Shown here piece by piece: positions 8,945-17,906 of a stretch of DNA of 64,000 nucleotides. The position numbers were made by a program, and so were the translations under genes. Numbering within the stretch: position 1 is the first letter of the stretch; every line of letters starts with the position of its first letter. The DNA is taken from NCBI GenBank assembly GCA_018266085.1, contig JAFEAZ010000021.1, forward strand, positions 62,001-126,000, read 5' to 3'. Source of the DNA: Candidatus Babelota bacterium (GTDB taxonomy: Bacteria > Babelota > Babeliae > Babelales > Vermiphilaceae). The notes beneath the pieces are model-generated. The model was not told the origin of the DNA and did not search any database. It saw only the letters and a program-made list of their open reading frames with translations.

Positions 8945-11900
8945 TTACTCACCGACATTCTCCCTGCCACTCTTGAACAAGTCCACCCGTAGTCCCAAAC
9001 TTTGCAGTTCTTTAATTAACACGTTAAACGATTCTGGAATACCTGGAGCAGGGACCTCTTCTCCGCGTACTATCGCTTCGTACACCTTGTGCCGACCTGC
9101 AACGTCATCTGACTTGTAGGTTAACATTTCTTGTAAGGCATAAGCTGCTCCATACGCTTCAAGAGCCCAAACTTCCATTTCCCCAAGACGCTGACCACCC
9201 ATCTGAGCTTTACCACCCAATGGCTGCTGCGTCACTAATGAGTATGGCCCCACTGATCGTGCATGCAATTTATCATCAACCATATGATCAAGCTTCATGA
9301 TATACATAGAACCAAAGGTCACAGGCTGGTCAAAATACTCACCAGTACGACCATCACGCATTTTAAATGCACCATATTCTGGTAGATTTAATTCGCGTAA
9401 CATTGGCTCAATATCATCGACGAAACTCGCGCCATCAAATACAGGCGTTTCGTAACGTACTCCCGACCTAACTGTTTCTCTTGCAAGATCCATAACGCCA
9501 TCTTTGCCGTATGTCTTCTCATAAGAAACAATAAGCTCTTTTCCGTAGAAATGGGCTAACTCTTTTTTGATCTCTTCGTACCCGGCCTCAACGAGCGTAG
9601 ACTCTAAGCGCTCGCCGTATTGATGGCCAACAAGACCAAGAACTGCTTCAAGCACCTGTCCTACGTTCATACGCGAAGGGATACCAAGAGGGTTCATAAC
9701 TATATCAACTGCTGTGCCATTTTCTAAATACGGCATATCTTCACGAGGAACAATTACTGAGACGACACCTTTGTTTCCATGGCGTCCCGCGAGCTTATCG
9801 CCTACAGAAATAGAACGCTTCATAGCTATATATACTTTTACCATCTTAATGACGCCAGATGGTAACGGATCGCCTTTTTTGAATTTTGCGATGCGTTCTT
9901 CTTTCAATCCCTCTAAGATTCTTATCTGGTTTTCATAAGAATGCTTAACATGCTTTATAATCTCGCCAATCGCCTTGTCCGCAGCTTTTAACTTTAACAA
10001 TGATGTAAATGGCATGAGTTCAAGCTGTTCTTTAACGAAGACGCCGCCCTTAACGCTCGATGGTGGATTATCAGCAGCAGCCTTTTGATCAGCTAGCTCA
10101 TTAACAATCTTCAAATGCAACATTTCTTCAAGAAAGCGTATATGGTGCCCCATATCAGTTTCAAGCATTGCAACCTGATGCGCTACTTCTTCTTTGTAGC
10201 GTTTATCATTACGAACACCGCTACGAGAGAAAATCTTCACATCAACAACGGTGCCTTCGACTCCAGGCGGTACGCGCAATGATGTATCGCGAACTTCACG
10301 CGATTTTTCACCAAAAATAGCGCGCAATAATTTTTCTTCTGGAGAATATTGAATATCGCCCTTGAGCGTAACCTTACCAACTAAAATGTCACCAGGCTTT
10401 ACGCGTGTACCCACGTGAACAATACCATCTTCATCCAGACCAGCCAAAATTTGCTCGCTGACATTTGGTATATCGCGAGTTATTTCTTCAGGCCCGAGCT
10501 TTGTATCACGAGAATCCACTAAATATTCTTCGATATGTACCGATGTCAAGGTGTCATCAGCAACTAACCGTTTGCTCAACACGATAGCATCTTCAAAGTT
10601 GTATCCATGCCATGGCATAAAGGCAACTAAAAGATTGGTACCCAACGCTAGCTCACCATGTTCAATCGATGATCCATTGGTAAGAATATCTCCTACCCGA
10701 ACCACTTCACCCGGTTTGACTATAGGCGCATGGTGTATCCATGTGCTATGGCTTGAGCGTTCGAATTTTTTAAGATAATAAGTGTCGATTCCCTGCGCTA
10801 TCCAATCATCCATATTCTTAAATGCTTGCTCATCAGCACGCACAAGAATCTTTTCAGAAGAAACGTACACGACAACGCCCGGTCTGCGTGCAGTAAGAAC
10901 TGAACCAGAAGCTTTGACGATTTCTCGCTCCATACCGGTACCAACTAATGGCGCCTGGGTTCTGATAAGCGGAACCGCTTGACGTTGCATGTTTGCACCC
11001 ATCAATGCACGGCTCGCGTCATCATGCTCCAAGAACGGTATTAACGCTGCAGAAACAGAGACCAACTGTCGCGGAGAAAGATCTATATAGTCTACATCTG
11101 CTGAATTTGCATGCAGATAGTTTCCTTGCGAACGTGCAAAGATTTTTTCAGAGTCCAAGGTATCTGAATGGCGAGCGATATCAGCTTGCGCTATACAATA
11201 GAGCTCCTCATTAAATGCGTCCAAGAAGACAACGTCATCTTGAATCTTTCCGCCTTTTACTGGTCGGTACGCAGTCTCTATAAAGCCTAAATCATTAACC
11301 ATTGCATAGGTTGCCAATGAAGAGATAAGACCAACGGTTTGACCTTCGGGAGTCTCAATAGGACATATACGACCATAGTGAGAAGCGTGAACATCTCGCA
11401 CTTCAAATGTTGCTCGATCCTTCATAACGCCACCGGGCCCGAGAGCTGACAACCGACGCTTATGCGCTATTTCGGCCAACGGATTGGTCTGATCCATAAA
11501 CTGTGAAAGCTGCCCCATCCCAAAGAATTCACGAAGAACGGCACCGAGCGGTTTCACATTTAAGAAATCTTGTGGCATCAAAGCGCCATGCGCCTCTTGC
11601 ATTACAAAACGTTCGCGAATAATGCGCTCAATGCGTAAGAGACCGATGTACACTTGGTTTGTCAAAAGCTCACCAACAAGACGTACACGTCTATTGCCCA
11701 AGTGATCAATATCATCCAACTCACCTTCGCCACGCTCACGCAAGTTAACTAAATAACGAATAGTCTCGATGATATCTTCACGAGTTAAGACAACAACATC
11801 TTCAGGGGTAGACTGACCGAGCTTGCTGTTCATACGAACACGCCCAACCTTGGTCAAATCATAGAATCGCGGATTGAAAAAGAGATCCTCAAAGCGCTCT

Positions 11901-13267
11901 TTGATCTCTTTAACCGTAGCGCTGTCGCCTGGCCATACTTTGGCATGAACCTCTTTAAGAGCGTCTTCTTCCGTAGCCGCTTGATCTTGTGTCAAGGTCA
12001 TCGCAATAGTTGGCTGGAACACATACCCTGAGGACTGAATAAGATCGAACTCAAAAGATTTTAAGGTATTAAATTGCTCATAATGATCTTCGGTAAACAC
12101 TTGACCGCGCTCAACAAGCACTTCACCTGTCGTCGGATCAATAACATCTTTACCAAAAACGCGATTTAAAAGACTCGCTTTGCGCACCGCTAAATATTCA
12201 ATACCTTCTTTATGCAGACGCGCAATAACTTCCTTGGTCACACGCTTGCCAAGCAACACCTTATCAAGTTTTTCTGGCAACATACCTTTTTCAAGGCGTT
12301 GCCCGATGAGGCTTTCATCAACTTTTTTGAAAAACTCGCCGTTTTCAAACATGATAGTATTAAAACGGTAGAATGTCGGAATAATATCATCGCGTGGCAC
12401 GCCAAGCGCTTGCAGGAATGTAGTAACTAAGAGTTTTTTCTTCTTATCTATACGAACATACAGATGATCGTTACTATCAAACTCGAAATCAAGCCATGAG
12501 CCACGCATAGGAATAATACGCGCTATGTAATAAGGACGACCGCGCAAATCTTTTACTTTAGAACTACGTGAAAAAATAGCGCCAGGAGATCTATGCAATT
12601 GGCTGACAATAACACGATCGACACCATTTATAAGGAACGTAGCAAGACTGCCAAGCTTGAATCTGTCGCCATCTTCATACATATCGGCCATAACAGGAAC
12701 ATCGGCAAAAAATATGTCCTGCTCTTTGATATCGCGAACCGACTTAACACCAGCTTCATCAACCGCCCAAGTTATTAATTGAATCTTAACCTTGAGCGGC
12801 ATAGAAAATGTTTGATCGCTTGAACGGCACTCATCCAAAGACAAAGGCATCTTGATCCCAACCCGCAATATGCAGTTAGGACATACACGATAGCGAGCCG
12901 TTCGTTTTGTGCAGTGCGGACAAACACTATTATCTTGTAGACGGGAACAGCCAGATTTTTTGCAGGAAGAGCAACTCCACTGATATCTATTTTCAATACC
13001 AGTTAATTTGCCACACGCACATGCCCAGTGGCCCAATTCGTAGCTAATGTACTCAAGAGATAGACGATCGCTATAGTCTATAGGAAATACCTCTTTCAGT
13101 ACCTTTTCTAAGCCTATACGCTCTCGCTCCTCTGGCAAGTAATCGAGCTGGACGAAGTCATTGAATGATTTCGACTGAATCTCAATAAGGTTTGGAACAG
13201 GGACAACACCCTTTATTTTACCAAACGATCTGCGAATAGTACCCTTGCTCACGTGCAAGTTAGACAT
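8945..13267 (-). CDS. rpoB: DNA-directed RNA polymerase subunit beta
   Basis: A 1440-residue beta subunit. The rifampicin-pocket region reads FFGMGQLSQFMDQTNPLAEI followed by HKRRLSALGPGG and appears wild type. The active-centre segment GDKLAGRHGNKGVVS and the C-terminal clamp part GGKAQMGGQRLGEMEVWALE are intact. The lineage carries an extra four-Cys segment near residues 85-145 (CACG, CSSC, CPHC, CPNC), a possible zinc-binding insertion near the N-terminus that is not part of the core beta fold. The start is ATG 13267 because GAGGAG lies 7 bases upstream; an in-frame upstream ATG at 13291 has no such site. Confidence 0.98.
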   Translation of the reverse strand: MSNLHVSKGTIRRSFGKIKGVVPVPNLIEIQSKSFNDFVQLDYLPEERERIGLEKVLKEVFPIDYSDRLSLEYISYELGHWACACGKLTGIENRYQWSCSSCKKSGCSRLQDNSVCPHCTKRTARYRVCPNCILRVGIKMPLSLDECRSSDQTFSMPLKVKIQLITWAVDEAGVKSVRDIKEQDIFFADVPVMADMYEDGDRFKLGSLATFLINGVDRVIVSQLHRSPGAIFSRSSKVKDLRGRPYYIARIIPMRGSWLDFEFDSNDHLYVRIDKKKKLLVTTFLQALGVPRDDIIPTFYRFNTIMFENGEFFKKVDESLIGQRLEKGMLPEKLDKVLLGKRVTKEVIARLHKEGIEYLAVRKASLLNRVFGKDVIDPTTGEVLVERGQVFTEDHYEQFNTLKSFEFDLIQSSGYVFQPTIAMTLTQDQAATEEDALKEVHAKVWPGDSATVKEIKERFEDLFFNPRFYDLTKVGRVRMNSKLGQSTPEDVVVLTREDIIETIRYLVNLRERGEGELDDIDHLGNRRVRLVGELLTNQVYIGLLRIERIIRERFVMQEAHGALMPQDFLNVKPLGAVLREFFGMGQLSQFMDQTNPLAEIAHKRRLSALGPGGVMKDRATFEVRDVHASHYGRICPIETPEGQTVGLISSLATYAMVNDLGFIETAYRPVKGGKIQDDVVFLDAFNEELYCIAQADIARHSDTLDSEKIFARSQGNYLHANSADVDYIDLSPRQLVSVSAALIPFLEHDDASRALMGANMQRQAVPLIRTQAPLVGTGMEREIVKASGSVLTARRPGVVVYVSSEKILVRADEQAFKNMDDWIAQGIDTYYLKKFERSSHSTWIHHAPIVKPGEVVRVGDILTNGSSIEHGELALGTNLLVAFMPWHGYNFEDAIVLSKRLVADDTLTSVHIEEYLVDSRDTKLGPEEITRDIPNVSEQILAGLDEDGIVHVGTRVKPGDILVGKVTLKGDIQYSPEEKLLRAIFGEKSREVRDTSLRVPPGVEGTVVDVKIFSRSGVRNDKRYKEEVAHQVAMLETDMGHHIRFLEEMLHLKIVNELADQKAAADNPPSSVKGGVFVKEQLELMPFTSLLKLKAADKAIGEIIKHVKHSYENQIRILEGLKEERIAKFKKGDPLPSGVIKMVKVYIAMKRSISVGDKLAGRHGNKGVVSVIVPREDMPYLENGTAVDIVMNPLGIPSRMNVGQVLEAVLGLVGHQYGERLESTLVEAGYEEIKKELAHFYGKELIVSYEKTYGKDGVMDLARETVRSGVRYETPVFDGASFVDDIEPMLRELNLPEYGAFKMRDGRTGEYFDQPVTFGSMYIMKLDHMVDDKLHARSVGPYSLVTQQPLGGKAQMGGQRLGEMEVWALEAYGAAYALQEMLTYKSDDVAGRHKVYEAIVRGEEVPAPGIPESFNVLIKELQSLGLRVDLFKSGRENVGE

Positions 13268-13317
13268 TAAGTTGCTCCTCGAATCACACAAAAGTTCTTT
13301 TCGCTCCCGATCAATAT

Positions 13318-13339
13318 CCGATAACCCTATCGTTATCGG
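13318..13339 (-). promoter_or_regulatory. Hairpin in the rplL-rpoB spacer
   Basis: A perfect 8-base stem, CCGATAAC/GTTATCGG, with a 6-base loop sits between rplL and rpoB. No T-run follows it on the minus strand, so it is more likely an RNA processing site or partial attenuator than a terminator. In enteric bacteria the same spacer holds an attenuator and an RNase III site; that this one works alike is inference. Confidence 0.4.
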
Positions 13340-13356
13340 CTTTGCAAAAAACTACC

Positions 13357-13746
13357 TTACGCGAGCTGAACTTTTGCGCCAGCTGCTTCAAGCGTTTCTT
13401 TCATCTTCTTAGCATCATCTTTTGACGCTGATTCTGCAATAACAGAAGGAGCTTCTTCAACTGCCTTCTTTGCATCACCTAGGCTCAATTGTGGCGCTAC
13501 TTGACGAAGTGCTTTGATAACTTTGATCTTATCGCTGCCACCATCTTGCAAAGTAACTTTGTATGATGATTTTTCTTCTGCTGCTGCAGGAGCTGCTGCC
13601 GCTGCTGCTACAGGAGCTGCTGCCATTGTTGGCATTGCCGCTGAAACACCAAAAGTGGTTTCGAGCTCTTTTACAAAATCGGAAAGTTCTAAAACGGTCA
13701 TTCCGCCAATTTCTTGAACTAATTTTTCAAATGACTTTGATGCCAT
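13357..13746 (-). CDS. rplL: 50S ribosomal protein L7/L12
   Basis: A 129-residue stalk protein that recruits translation GTPases. The N-terminal dimerisation segment (LVQEIGGMTVLELSDFVKEL) is followed by an Ala-rich hinge (about residues 36-56). The C-terminal domain contains KIKVIKALRQVAPQLSLGDA, KKAVEEAPSVI and a final LEAAGAKVQL. ATG 13746 is chosen because GGGGA lies 5 bases upstream; the TTG four codons earlier falls inside that site. Directly downstream of rplJ. Confidence 0.97.
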   Translation of the reverse strand: MASKSFEKLVQEIGGMTVLELSDFVKELETTFGVSAAMPTMAAAPVAAAAAAPAAAEEKSSYKVTLQDGGSDKIKVIKALRQVAPQLSLGDAKKAVEEAPSVIAESASKDDAKKMKETLEAAGAKVQLA

Positions 13747-13780
13747 GTGGTTCCCCAAAAAAACTACAACTGTCTATACA

Positions 13781-14344
13781 CTAATCAACCTGTTCATTCT
13801 GCTCATTCTCTTGAACCGCAGCGCCGTCTTGCTTTTTATCGCCGACCTGCTTAAGCGTCCACAGAAGCTGCAAAATCATACCATTGAGTACTCGTGCCAA
13901 GCCTGCTGAAGGCGCTTGTAACGTAGCACATACTTGCGCAAGTAATACTTCTCGCGAAGGCAATGACGCTATACGAACAACTTCGTCAGCAGTCAACGTC
14001 TTCTGATCCATACGACCAACAACAAGCTTAAGCGCTTCATTTTCTTTAGCAAAATCACGCAAGACTTTGGCTATTGCAGATACATCTTTATCTGCAAAAA
14101 CGATGCCGATCTGTTCTTTCAAGTATGGCTCTAGGGTATCAATACCCTCCATGCCATCTACTGCGCGTTTTACAAGACGAGCCTTTGCTACCTTGAGCGA
14201 ACCACCTTGTTGACGAAGTGCTCTACGCAATTTTTGCATTTGAACAACGGTCAACTTTTGATAATTCACTACAAAGGAAGCCGTGCTCCCGGTAAAACCT
14301 TCTTTTAAATGCTCGATCACAGCAAGTTTTTCTTGACGATTCAT
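13781..14344 (-). CDS. rplJ: 50S ribosomal protein L10
   Basis: A 187-residue protein that anchors L7/L12 dimers to the ribosome. The N-terminus shows VNYQKLTVVQMQKLRRALR and LKVAKARLVKRAVDG, the rRNA-binding part of L10. A C-terminal helix (about 140-170) binds L7/L12 in this family. The last 15 residues are a Gln/Glu/Asn-rich acidic tail. Only 19 bases separate it from rplA, so there is no room for the long L10 leader that controls rplJL in many bacteria; any autogenous control must differ. Confidence 0.95.
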   Translation of the reverse strand: MNRQEKLAVIEHLKEGFTGSTASFVVNYQKLTVVQMQKLRRALRQQGGSLKVAKARLVKRAVDGMEGIDTLEPYLKEQIGIVFADKDVSAIAKVLRDFAKENEALKLVVGRMDQKTLTADEVVRIASLPSREVLLAQVCATLQAPSAGLARVLNGMILQLLWTLKQVGDKKQDGAAVQENEQNEQVD

Positions 14345-14363
14345 TGTCTAGACCTTCCTACCA

Positions 14364-15062
14364 TCAAGACCGTAAAACTTCATCTGGACTCACGGTAATA
14401 CCAACGCCCATGGTTGAAGTAATAGTCATTTTCTTGAGGAATTTACCCTTAGATGAAGCAGGCTTTACTGCCGACAACGCTTTGGCAAAAGCTACCAGAT
14501 TCTCAAGCATCGCTTGAGGAGTGAAGGACACTTTACCAAAAGCAAAATGAACGATACCGTTTTTGTCGTTTTTGAAAAAGACACGACCTAGTTTCAGATC
14601 GCGAACGACAGCATCAACATCGAACGTTACGGTGCCCAACTTTTTGTTAGGAAGAAGCCCCCGAGGCCCAAGCTGCTTTGCCAACTTGCCGACAGGTCCC
14701 ATCATATCAGGAGTAGCAACCGCAAAATCGAATTCCATCCAACCAGTGGCGATTTTTTCAATAAGATCATCAGATCCTACGAAATCAGCGCCGGCTGCGC
14801 GCGCTTGCTCGGCATGATCGCCTTTTGCAAAAACAAGGACTCGCGCTACGCGACCCCTGCTATGCGGCAACACAACCGATCCGCGAACGACCTGGTCACC
14901 CTTTGACGCATCAATACCAACGTTAACATCAACGTCGACCGATTCGTCGAATTTAGCGAACGCTAAAGACTTAACCTTAGCAACCGCATCTTTAATGGGC
15001 ACCACTTGGCCAGGAACTACTAAAGCTCTTATTTTTTCGTATTTTTTACCAGAATGTGACAT
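14364..15062 (-). CDS. rplA: 50S ribosomal protein L1
   Basis: A 232-residue protein of the L1 stalk, of normal length. Recognisable parts are KFDESVDVDVNVGIDASKGD, VRGSVVLPHSRGRVARVLVF, the hinge MGPVGKLAKQLGPRGLLPN and NKKLGTVTFDVDAVV. ATG 15062 is preferred because AGGGG lies 7 bases upstream and it avoids overlap with rplK; an upstream in-frame start at 15083 would overlap. Confidence 0.97.
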   Translation of the reverse strand: MSHSGKKYEKIRALVVPGQVVPIKDAVAKVKSLAFAKFDESVDVDVNVGIDASKGDQVVRGSVVLPHSRGRVARVLVFAKGDHAEQARAAGADFVGSDDLIEKIATGWMEFDFAVATPDMMGPVGKLAKQLGPRGLLPNKKLGTVTFDVDAVVRDLKLGRVFFKNDKNGIVHFAFGKVSFTPQAMLENLVAFAKALSAVKPASSKGKFLKKMTITSTMGVGITVSPDEVLRS

Positions 15063-15079
15063 ATAAAACCCCTGAACGA

Positions 15080-15505
15080 TCAATCTATTACGTCAACGCC
15101 CATGCTTCTTGCGCTGCCCGCAACAATCTTTTTCGCTTGATCAATATCAACCGCATTGAGGTCAGGAAGCTTAACACGTGCAATTTCTTCAATTTCACGC
15201 CATGATATCTTGCCAACCTTAGTAGTGTTCGGTTTAGACGAACCTTTACTTATGGCAATTTTTTTTCTGATTAACTCAGATGTTGGTGGTGTTTTAACTT
15301 CAAACTCAAACGTCTTGTCAACAAAGATGGTTATGAGAACAGGAACCGTCTCACCTTTGCGGTGAGCAGTTTTTGCGTTGAACTGTTTACAAAACTCCAT
15401 GATATTGACTTGCTGCTGTCCCAACACAGAACCAACTGGCGGGGCTGGCGTCGCCGCTCCCCCTGCAAGTTGCAGCTTTACCTTGGCTTTTACCGCTTTG
15501 GCCAT
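15080..15505 (-). CDS. rplK: 50S ribosomal protein L11
   Basis: A 141-residue protein of the GTPase-associated centre. The N-terminal domain has KLQLAGGAATPAPPVGSVLG and the block EFCKQFNAKT. The C-terminal rRNA-binding domain ends in IVAGSARSMGVDV, as in other L11 proteins. It follows nusG by 20 bases in the conserved nusG-rplK-rplA order. Confidence 0.98.
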   Translation of the reverse strand: MAKAVKAKVKLQLAGGAATPAPPVGSVLGQQQVNIMEFCKQFNAKTAHRKGETVPVLITIFVDKTFEFEVKTPPTSELIRKKIAISKGSSKPNTTKVGKISWREIEEIARVKLPDLNAVDIDQAKKIVAGSARSMGVDVID

Positions 15506-15525
15506 AGCAATAAACCTACCTTACC

Positions 15526-16047
15526 TTAATGTTTCACTTGATTAAAATTAAGCTCAACGGGTGTCATTCTGCCGAAAATGCTCACCATGACAGTAAGACG
15601 CTCGTTTTCGATATCGATCTTTTCAATAATACCAACAAAACCTGCAAAGGGGCCTTCTTGGATTTCGATTTCGCTACCAACAACGAACTCACATTTTTCC
15701 GCGCTGACTACGACTACATCTCCGCGCATCTGAGAAACAATGCGATCAACTTCACGCTTTGTGAGCGGAACAGGTTCGTCATTGCCGAGAAACCGTAAAA
15801 CCCGCGGGCTTGATTTAATCAAAGGAATGAGCCCCGGGACGATTTCCATCTCAATAAGAACATAACCAGGAAAGAGCTGTTCATTTTCAGCCTCCCCAGT
15901 TTTAAAAGCAGATTTAGGTCGCGCTGCTGGCACTAAAATTTCGCCAACATATTCTCGCAGACCCTTATCTTCCAGGCGCCTTGTAAGATCCGCCTTTAAA
16001 CTTTCTTCATATCCGGCATATGCCTGGATAACGTACCAATGTTTCAT
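15526..16047 (-). CDS. nusG: Transcription termination/antitermination factor NusG
   Basis: A 173-residue elongation factor that binds the RNA polymerase clamp and links it to Rho or the ribosome. The NGN domain shows the start KHWYVIQAYAGYE and the central LFPGYVLIEMEI. A KOW domain follows (GSEIEIQEGPFAGFVGIIEK). It lies between secE and rplK in the usual order, 34 bases after secE. Confidence 0.97.
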   Translation of the reverse strand: MKHWYVIQAYAGYEESLKADLTRRLEDKGLREYVGEILVPAARPKSAFKTGEAENEQLFPGYVLIEMEIVPGLIPLIKSSPRVLRFLGNDEPVPLTKREVDRIVSQMRGDVVVVSAEKCEFVVGSEIEIQEGPFAGFVGIIEKIDIENERLTVMVSIFGRMTPVELNFNQVKH

Positions 16048-16081
16048 ATGTGCAATCCAACACCCACTTTAGTCCGCTACC

Positions 16082-16270
16082 CTATACGCCAAACTTTGCA
16101 AAAACATATTGAGCTAAGTGAGAAAGCGCCAAATCGACAATACCAAGATAGATAGCAAAGGCCGTCATCAGAACCAAAACAACAATTGTTGACCCAACAA
16201 ACTCTTCATAACTTGGCCAAACAACTTTTCCGAGCTCACTTTTGACTTCTTTAAAAAACTGCAATTGCAT
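16082..16270 (-). CDS. secE: Preprotein translocase subunit SecE
   Basis: A 62-residue single-span SecE. The amphipathic segment FFKEVKSELGKVVWPSYEEF contains the near-invariant K-VVWPS/T motif. One transmembrane helix follows (TIVVLVLMTAFAIYLGIVDL). It clamps SecY in the inner-membrane translocon. ATG 16270 is chosen because a run of G lies 4-8 bases upstream; the longer open frame to 16357 runs into the tRNA-Trp gene. Confidence 0.94.
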   Translation of the reverse strand: MQLQFFKEVKSELGKVVWPSYEEFVGSTIVVLVLMTAFAIYLGIVDLALSHLAQYVFAKFGV

Positions 16271-16327
16271 GCGACCCCCTATGTTGACGCACAAAGCGCC
16301 GCTTTCAGATGTTTTGTTAACTATGCT

Positions 16328-16403
16328 TGGCAGGCCAGGAGGGACTTGAACCCCCAACCATCAGATTTGGAGTCTGCTGCTCTACCATTCGAGCTACTGG
16401 CCT
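16328..16403 (-). tRNA. tRNA-Trp (anticodon CCA)
   Basis: Acceptor AGGCCAG/CTGGCCT, anticodon loop CTCCAAA, T-stem GGGGG/CCCTC and an encoded CCA. One mismatch sits at the base of the anticodon stem. It lies between rpmG and secE, a common bacterial position. Confidence 0.95.
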
Positions 16404-16422
16404 TCATTACAAAAGGCGAGCT

Positions 16423-16581
16423 CTACTTAACCTCCTTATGTTCATTGTGCACACGGCACCTTGAACAGAACTTCTTGAGCTTGAGCGACCCAACTGTGCG
16501 CTTTTTATTTACCACCTGTGTGTAATTGCGCTCTTTACACTGTCCGCATACGAGATGCGCAGTAACTCTATTTTTTGCCAT
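16423..16581 (-). CDS. rpmG: 50S ribosomal protein L33
   Basis: A 52-residue protein. It begins MAKNRVTAHLVCGQCKERNY and has a second Cys pair in KKFCSRCRVHNEH, so the L33 zinc ribbon (two C-x2-C knuckles) is present. The residues NKKRTVGSLKLKKF match the L33 core. Its place between tRNA-Thr and tRNA-Trp upstream of secE is the standard bacterial order, except that tuf is absent. Confidence 0.95.
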   Translation of the reverse strand: MAKNRVTAHLVCGQCKERNYTQVVNKKRTVGSLKLKKFCSRCRVHNEHKEVK

Positions 16582-16640
16582 AACAACTCAATTCCACAGA
16601 TTTAAGCACAACGCACAACATATATTTATAGTCTATTTTC

Positions 16641-16716
<76 letters not shown>

Positions 16717-16814
16717 AACCCCTACTTCTCATCCAGATCTACGCTACTATAGGGTAAATTAAAAAATGAAAAAAAACAAACCAATTTTAGCTTTGGAGTT
16801 ATCTTTTTCATTTA

Positions 16815-16890
16815 TGGAGCTGGTGACAGGATTTGAACCTGCGACCTGCTGATTACAAATCAGCTGCTCTACCAACTGAGCTACACCAGC
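16815..16890 (-). tRNA. tRNA-Thr (anticodon TGT)
   Basis: Acceptor GCTGGTG/CACCAGC is fully paired. The anticodon stem GCTGA/TCAGC surrounds loop TTTGTAA, the T-stem is GCAGG/CCTGT, and CCA is encoded. Confidence 0.96.
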
Positions 16891-16917
16891 CTTATCTCTT
16901 TACCGCAACCACTTTTA

Positions 16918-16993
16918 TGGAGCGGGAAACGGGGCTCGAACCCGCAACCTACAGCTTGGAAGGCTGTCGCTCTACCAATTGAGCTATTCCCGC
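16918..16993 (-). tRNA. tRNA-Gly (anticodon TCC)
   Basis: Acceptor GCGGGAA/TTCCCGC, anticodon stem ACAGC/GCTGT around loop CTTCCAA, T-stem GCGGG/CCCGT, and an encoded CCA. It is 27 bases from the tRNA-Thr(TGT) gene and part of a co-transcribed cluster. Confidence 0.96.
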
Positions 16994-17104
16994 TTGTATT
17001 TCTCTTTCAAGCAATTTAAGCCTATAGCCCAACAAGGCACAGGCTCTACTACGCTTGTTGCTTTACATGCACCCTAATTAACGTATGCCAACCCGTTGTG
17101 GCTC

Positions 17105-17134
17105 CCATACGAAGCTCGCGAAAGCGAAGTATGG
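17105..17134 (-). repeat. tRNA-tail hairpin repeat, copy 1
   Basis: On the minus strand it starts with the CCA end of tRNA-Tyr and runs CCATACTTCGC, an 8-base variable loop, then GCTTCGTATGG. The outer six bases and an inner GC pair form a stem with a TTC/TTC internal bulge. A second copy with identical arms and a different loop begins at the CCA of tRNA-Arg (54926-54952). Confidence 0.8.
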
Positions 17135-17216
17135 TGGCGAGAGCAGGATTCGAACCTGCGAAGGCTGCGCCAACGGATTTACAGTCCGTCCCCTTTGACC
17201 GCTCGGGAATCTCGCC
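17132..17216 (-). tRNA. tRNA-Tyr (anticodon GTA)
   Basis: A class II tRNA of 85 bases with a long variable arm. Acceptor GGCGAGA/TCTCGCC, anticodon stem ACGGA/TCCGT with loop CTGTAAA, T-stem GCAGG/CCTGC, and an encoded CCA. It is the first gene of the tRNA-rpmG-secE-rpoBC run. Confidence 0.96.
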
Positions 17217-17273
17217 TATGTCAAATCGATGCTTATTTTACAAAAAACTGTTGCATTTACAATAAGCACCGAC

Positions 17274-17304
17274 ATTATACTAATAGTTTTCTAGCGAATT
17301 TCAA
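17274..17304 (-). promoter_or_regulatory. Candidate promoter of the tRNA/secE/rpoBC block
   Basis: On the minus strand TTGAAA (17304-17299) and a perfect TATAAT (17279-17274) are 19 bases apart, about 50 bases before the 5-prime end of tRNA-Tyr. The spacer is longer than the usual 17. The rest of the 300-base gap 17217-17519 is AT-rich and shows no gene. Confidence 0.45.
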
Positions 17305-17519
17305 CATGCGCGTAATAATTTTAGGATTTTCCAAAAATATTTTTCAACATAAAACACGCTCAAAGCATTGACCTAGTGAGGCCTTTCGATCTTTTTTCCG
17401 CAATTGTTAAGAAAAATTATTGGTTCATGGTACGTTATGATTGAATCGCGACTAACGAGCATCGCGCACCCAAAGCTCTCCTGAGTCTATTTGGGGCACA
17501 GACTAGAGCCTAACCTCTA

Positions 17520-17729
17520 TTACTTGGCTGCCAGCTCTTGCTTTAAAATCTCATGCACTTCTTCCACGCAGCTTGAGCAGCCCGTGCCCACCATCAACGT
17601 ATCTTGCAAGTCCTGGTAAGTTTTGTTGCCAGCTTCTATAGCCGCCACAATATCACTGTGCATAACGCCCATGCAGGTACAGACTAAGTAATCTGGGCGC
17701 TGCATCAAGGGGCTTTTTTCTATATCCAT
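17520..17729 (-). CDS. BFD-like [2Fe-2S]-binding protein
   Basis: A 69-residue protein with the Cys spacing of the bacterioferritin-associated ferredoxin fold: CTC in YLVCTCMGVMHSDIVAAIEAG and C-x2-C in GTGCSSCVEEV about 30 residues later. In known family members the four Cys hold a [2Fe-2S] cluster, and the domain either delivers electrons for iron release or forms part of larger enzymes. No ferritin gene is nearby, so the partner is unknown. ATG 17729 is chosen because AAAGGG lies 6 bases upstream; the frame extends to 17783 without a comparable site. Confidence 0.75.
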   Translation of the reverse strand: MDIEKSPLMQRPDYLVCTCMGVMHSDIVAAIEAGNKTYQDLQDTLMVGTGCSSCVEEVHEILKQELAAK

Positions 17730-17906
17730 TAGTAACCCTTTATCAGTGTAAGAACCATTTTTAACCTCGCGCAGCTCATGCAAGGTAAAACGCCCTTGGA
17801 TTAGCCAAGAGACCAGTATACCCGCATACCTGAACTCTTGCTACCAGCCCAGTCAGCCTGATAAGATATTACTGTCTGAATTTTTAAACCGATTGAGGAG
17901 CTCTTT

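Noticed and set aside
14345-14363. Leader RNA for L10 autoregulation
   Set aside because: Only 19 bases lie between rplA and rplJ, too few for the known L10 leader structure.
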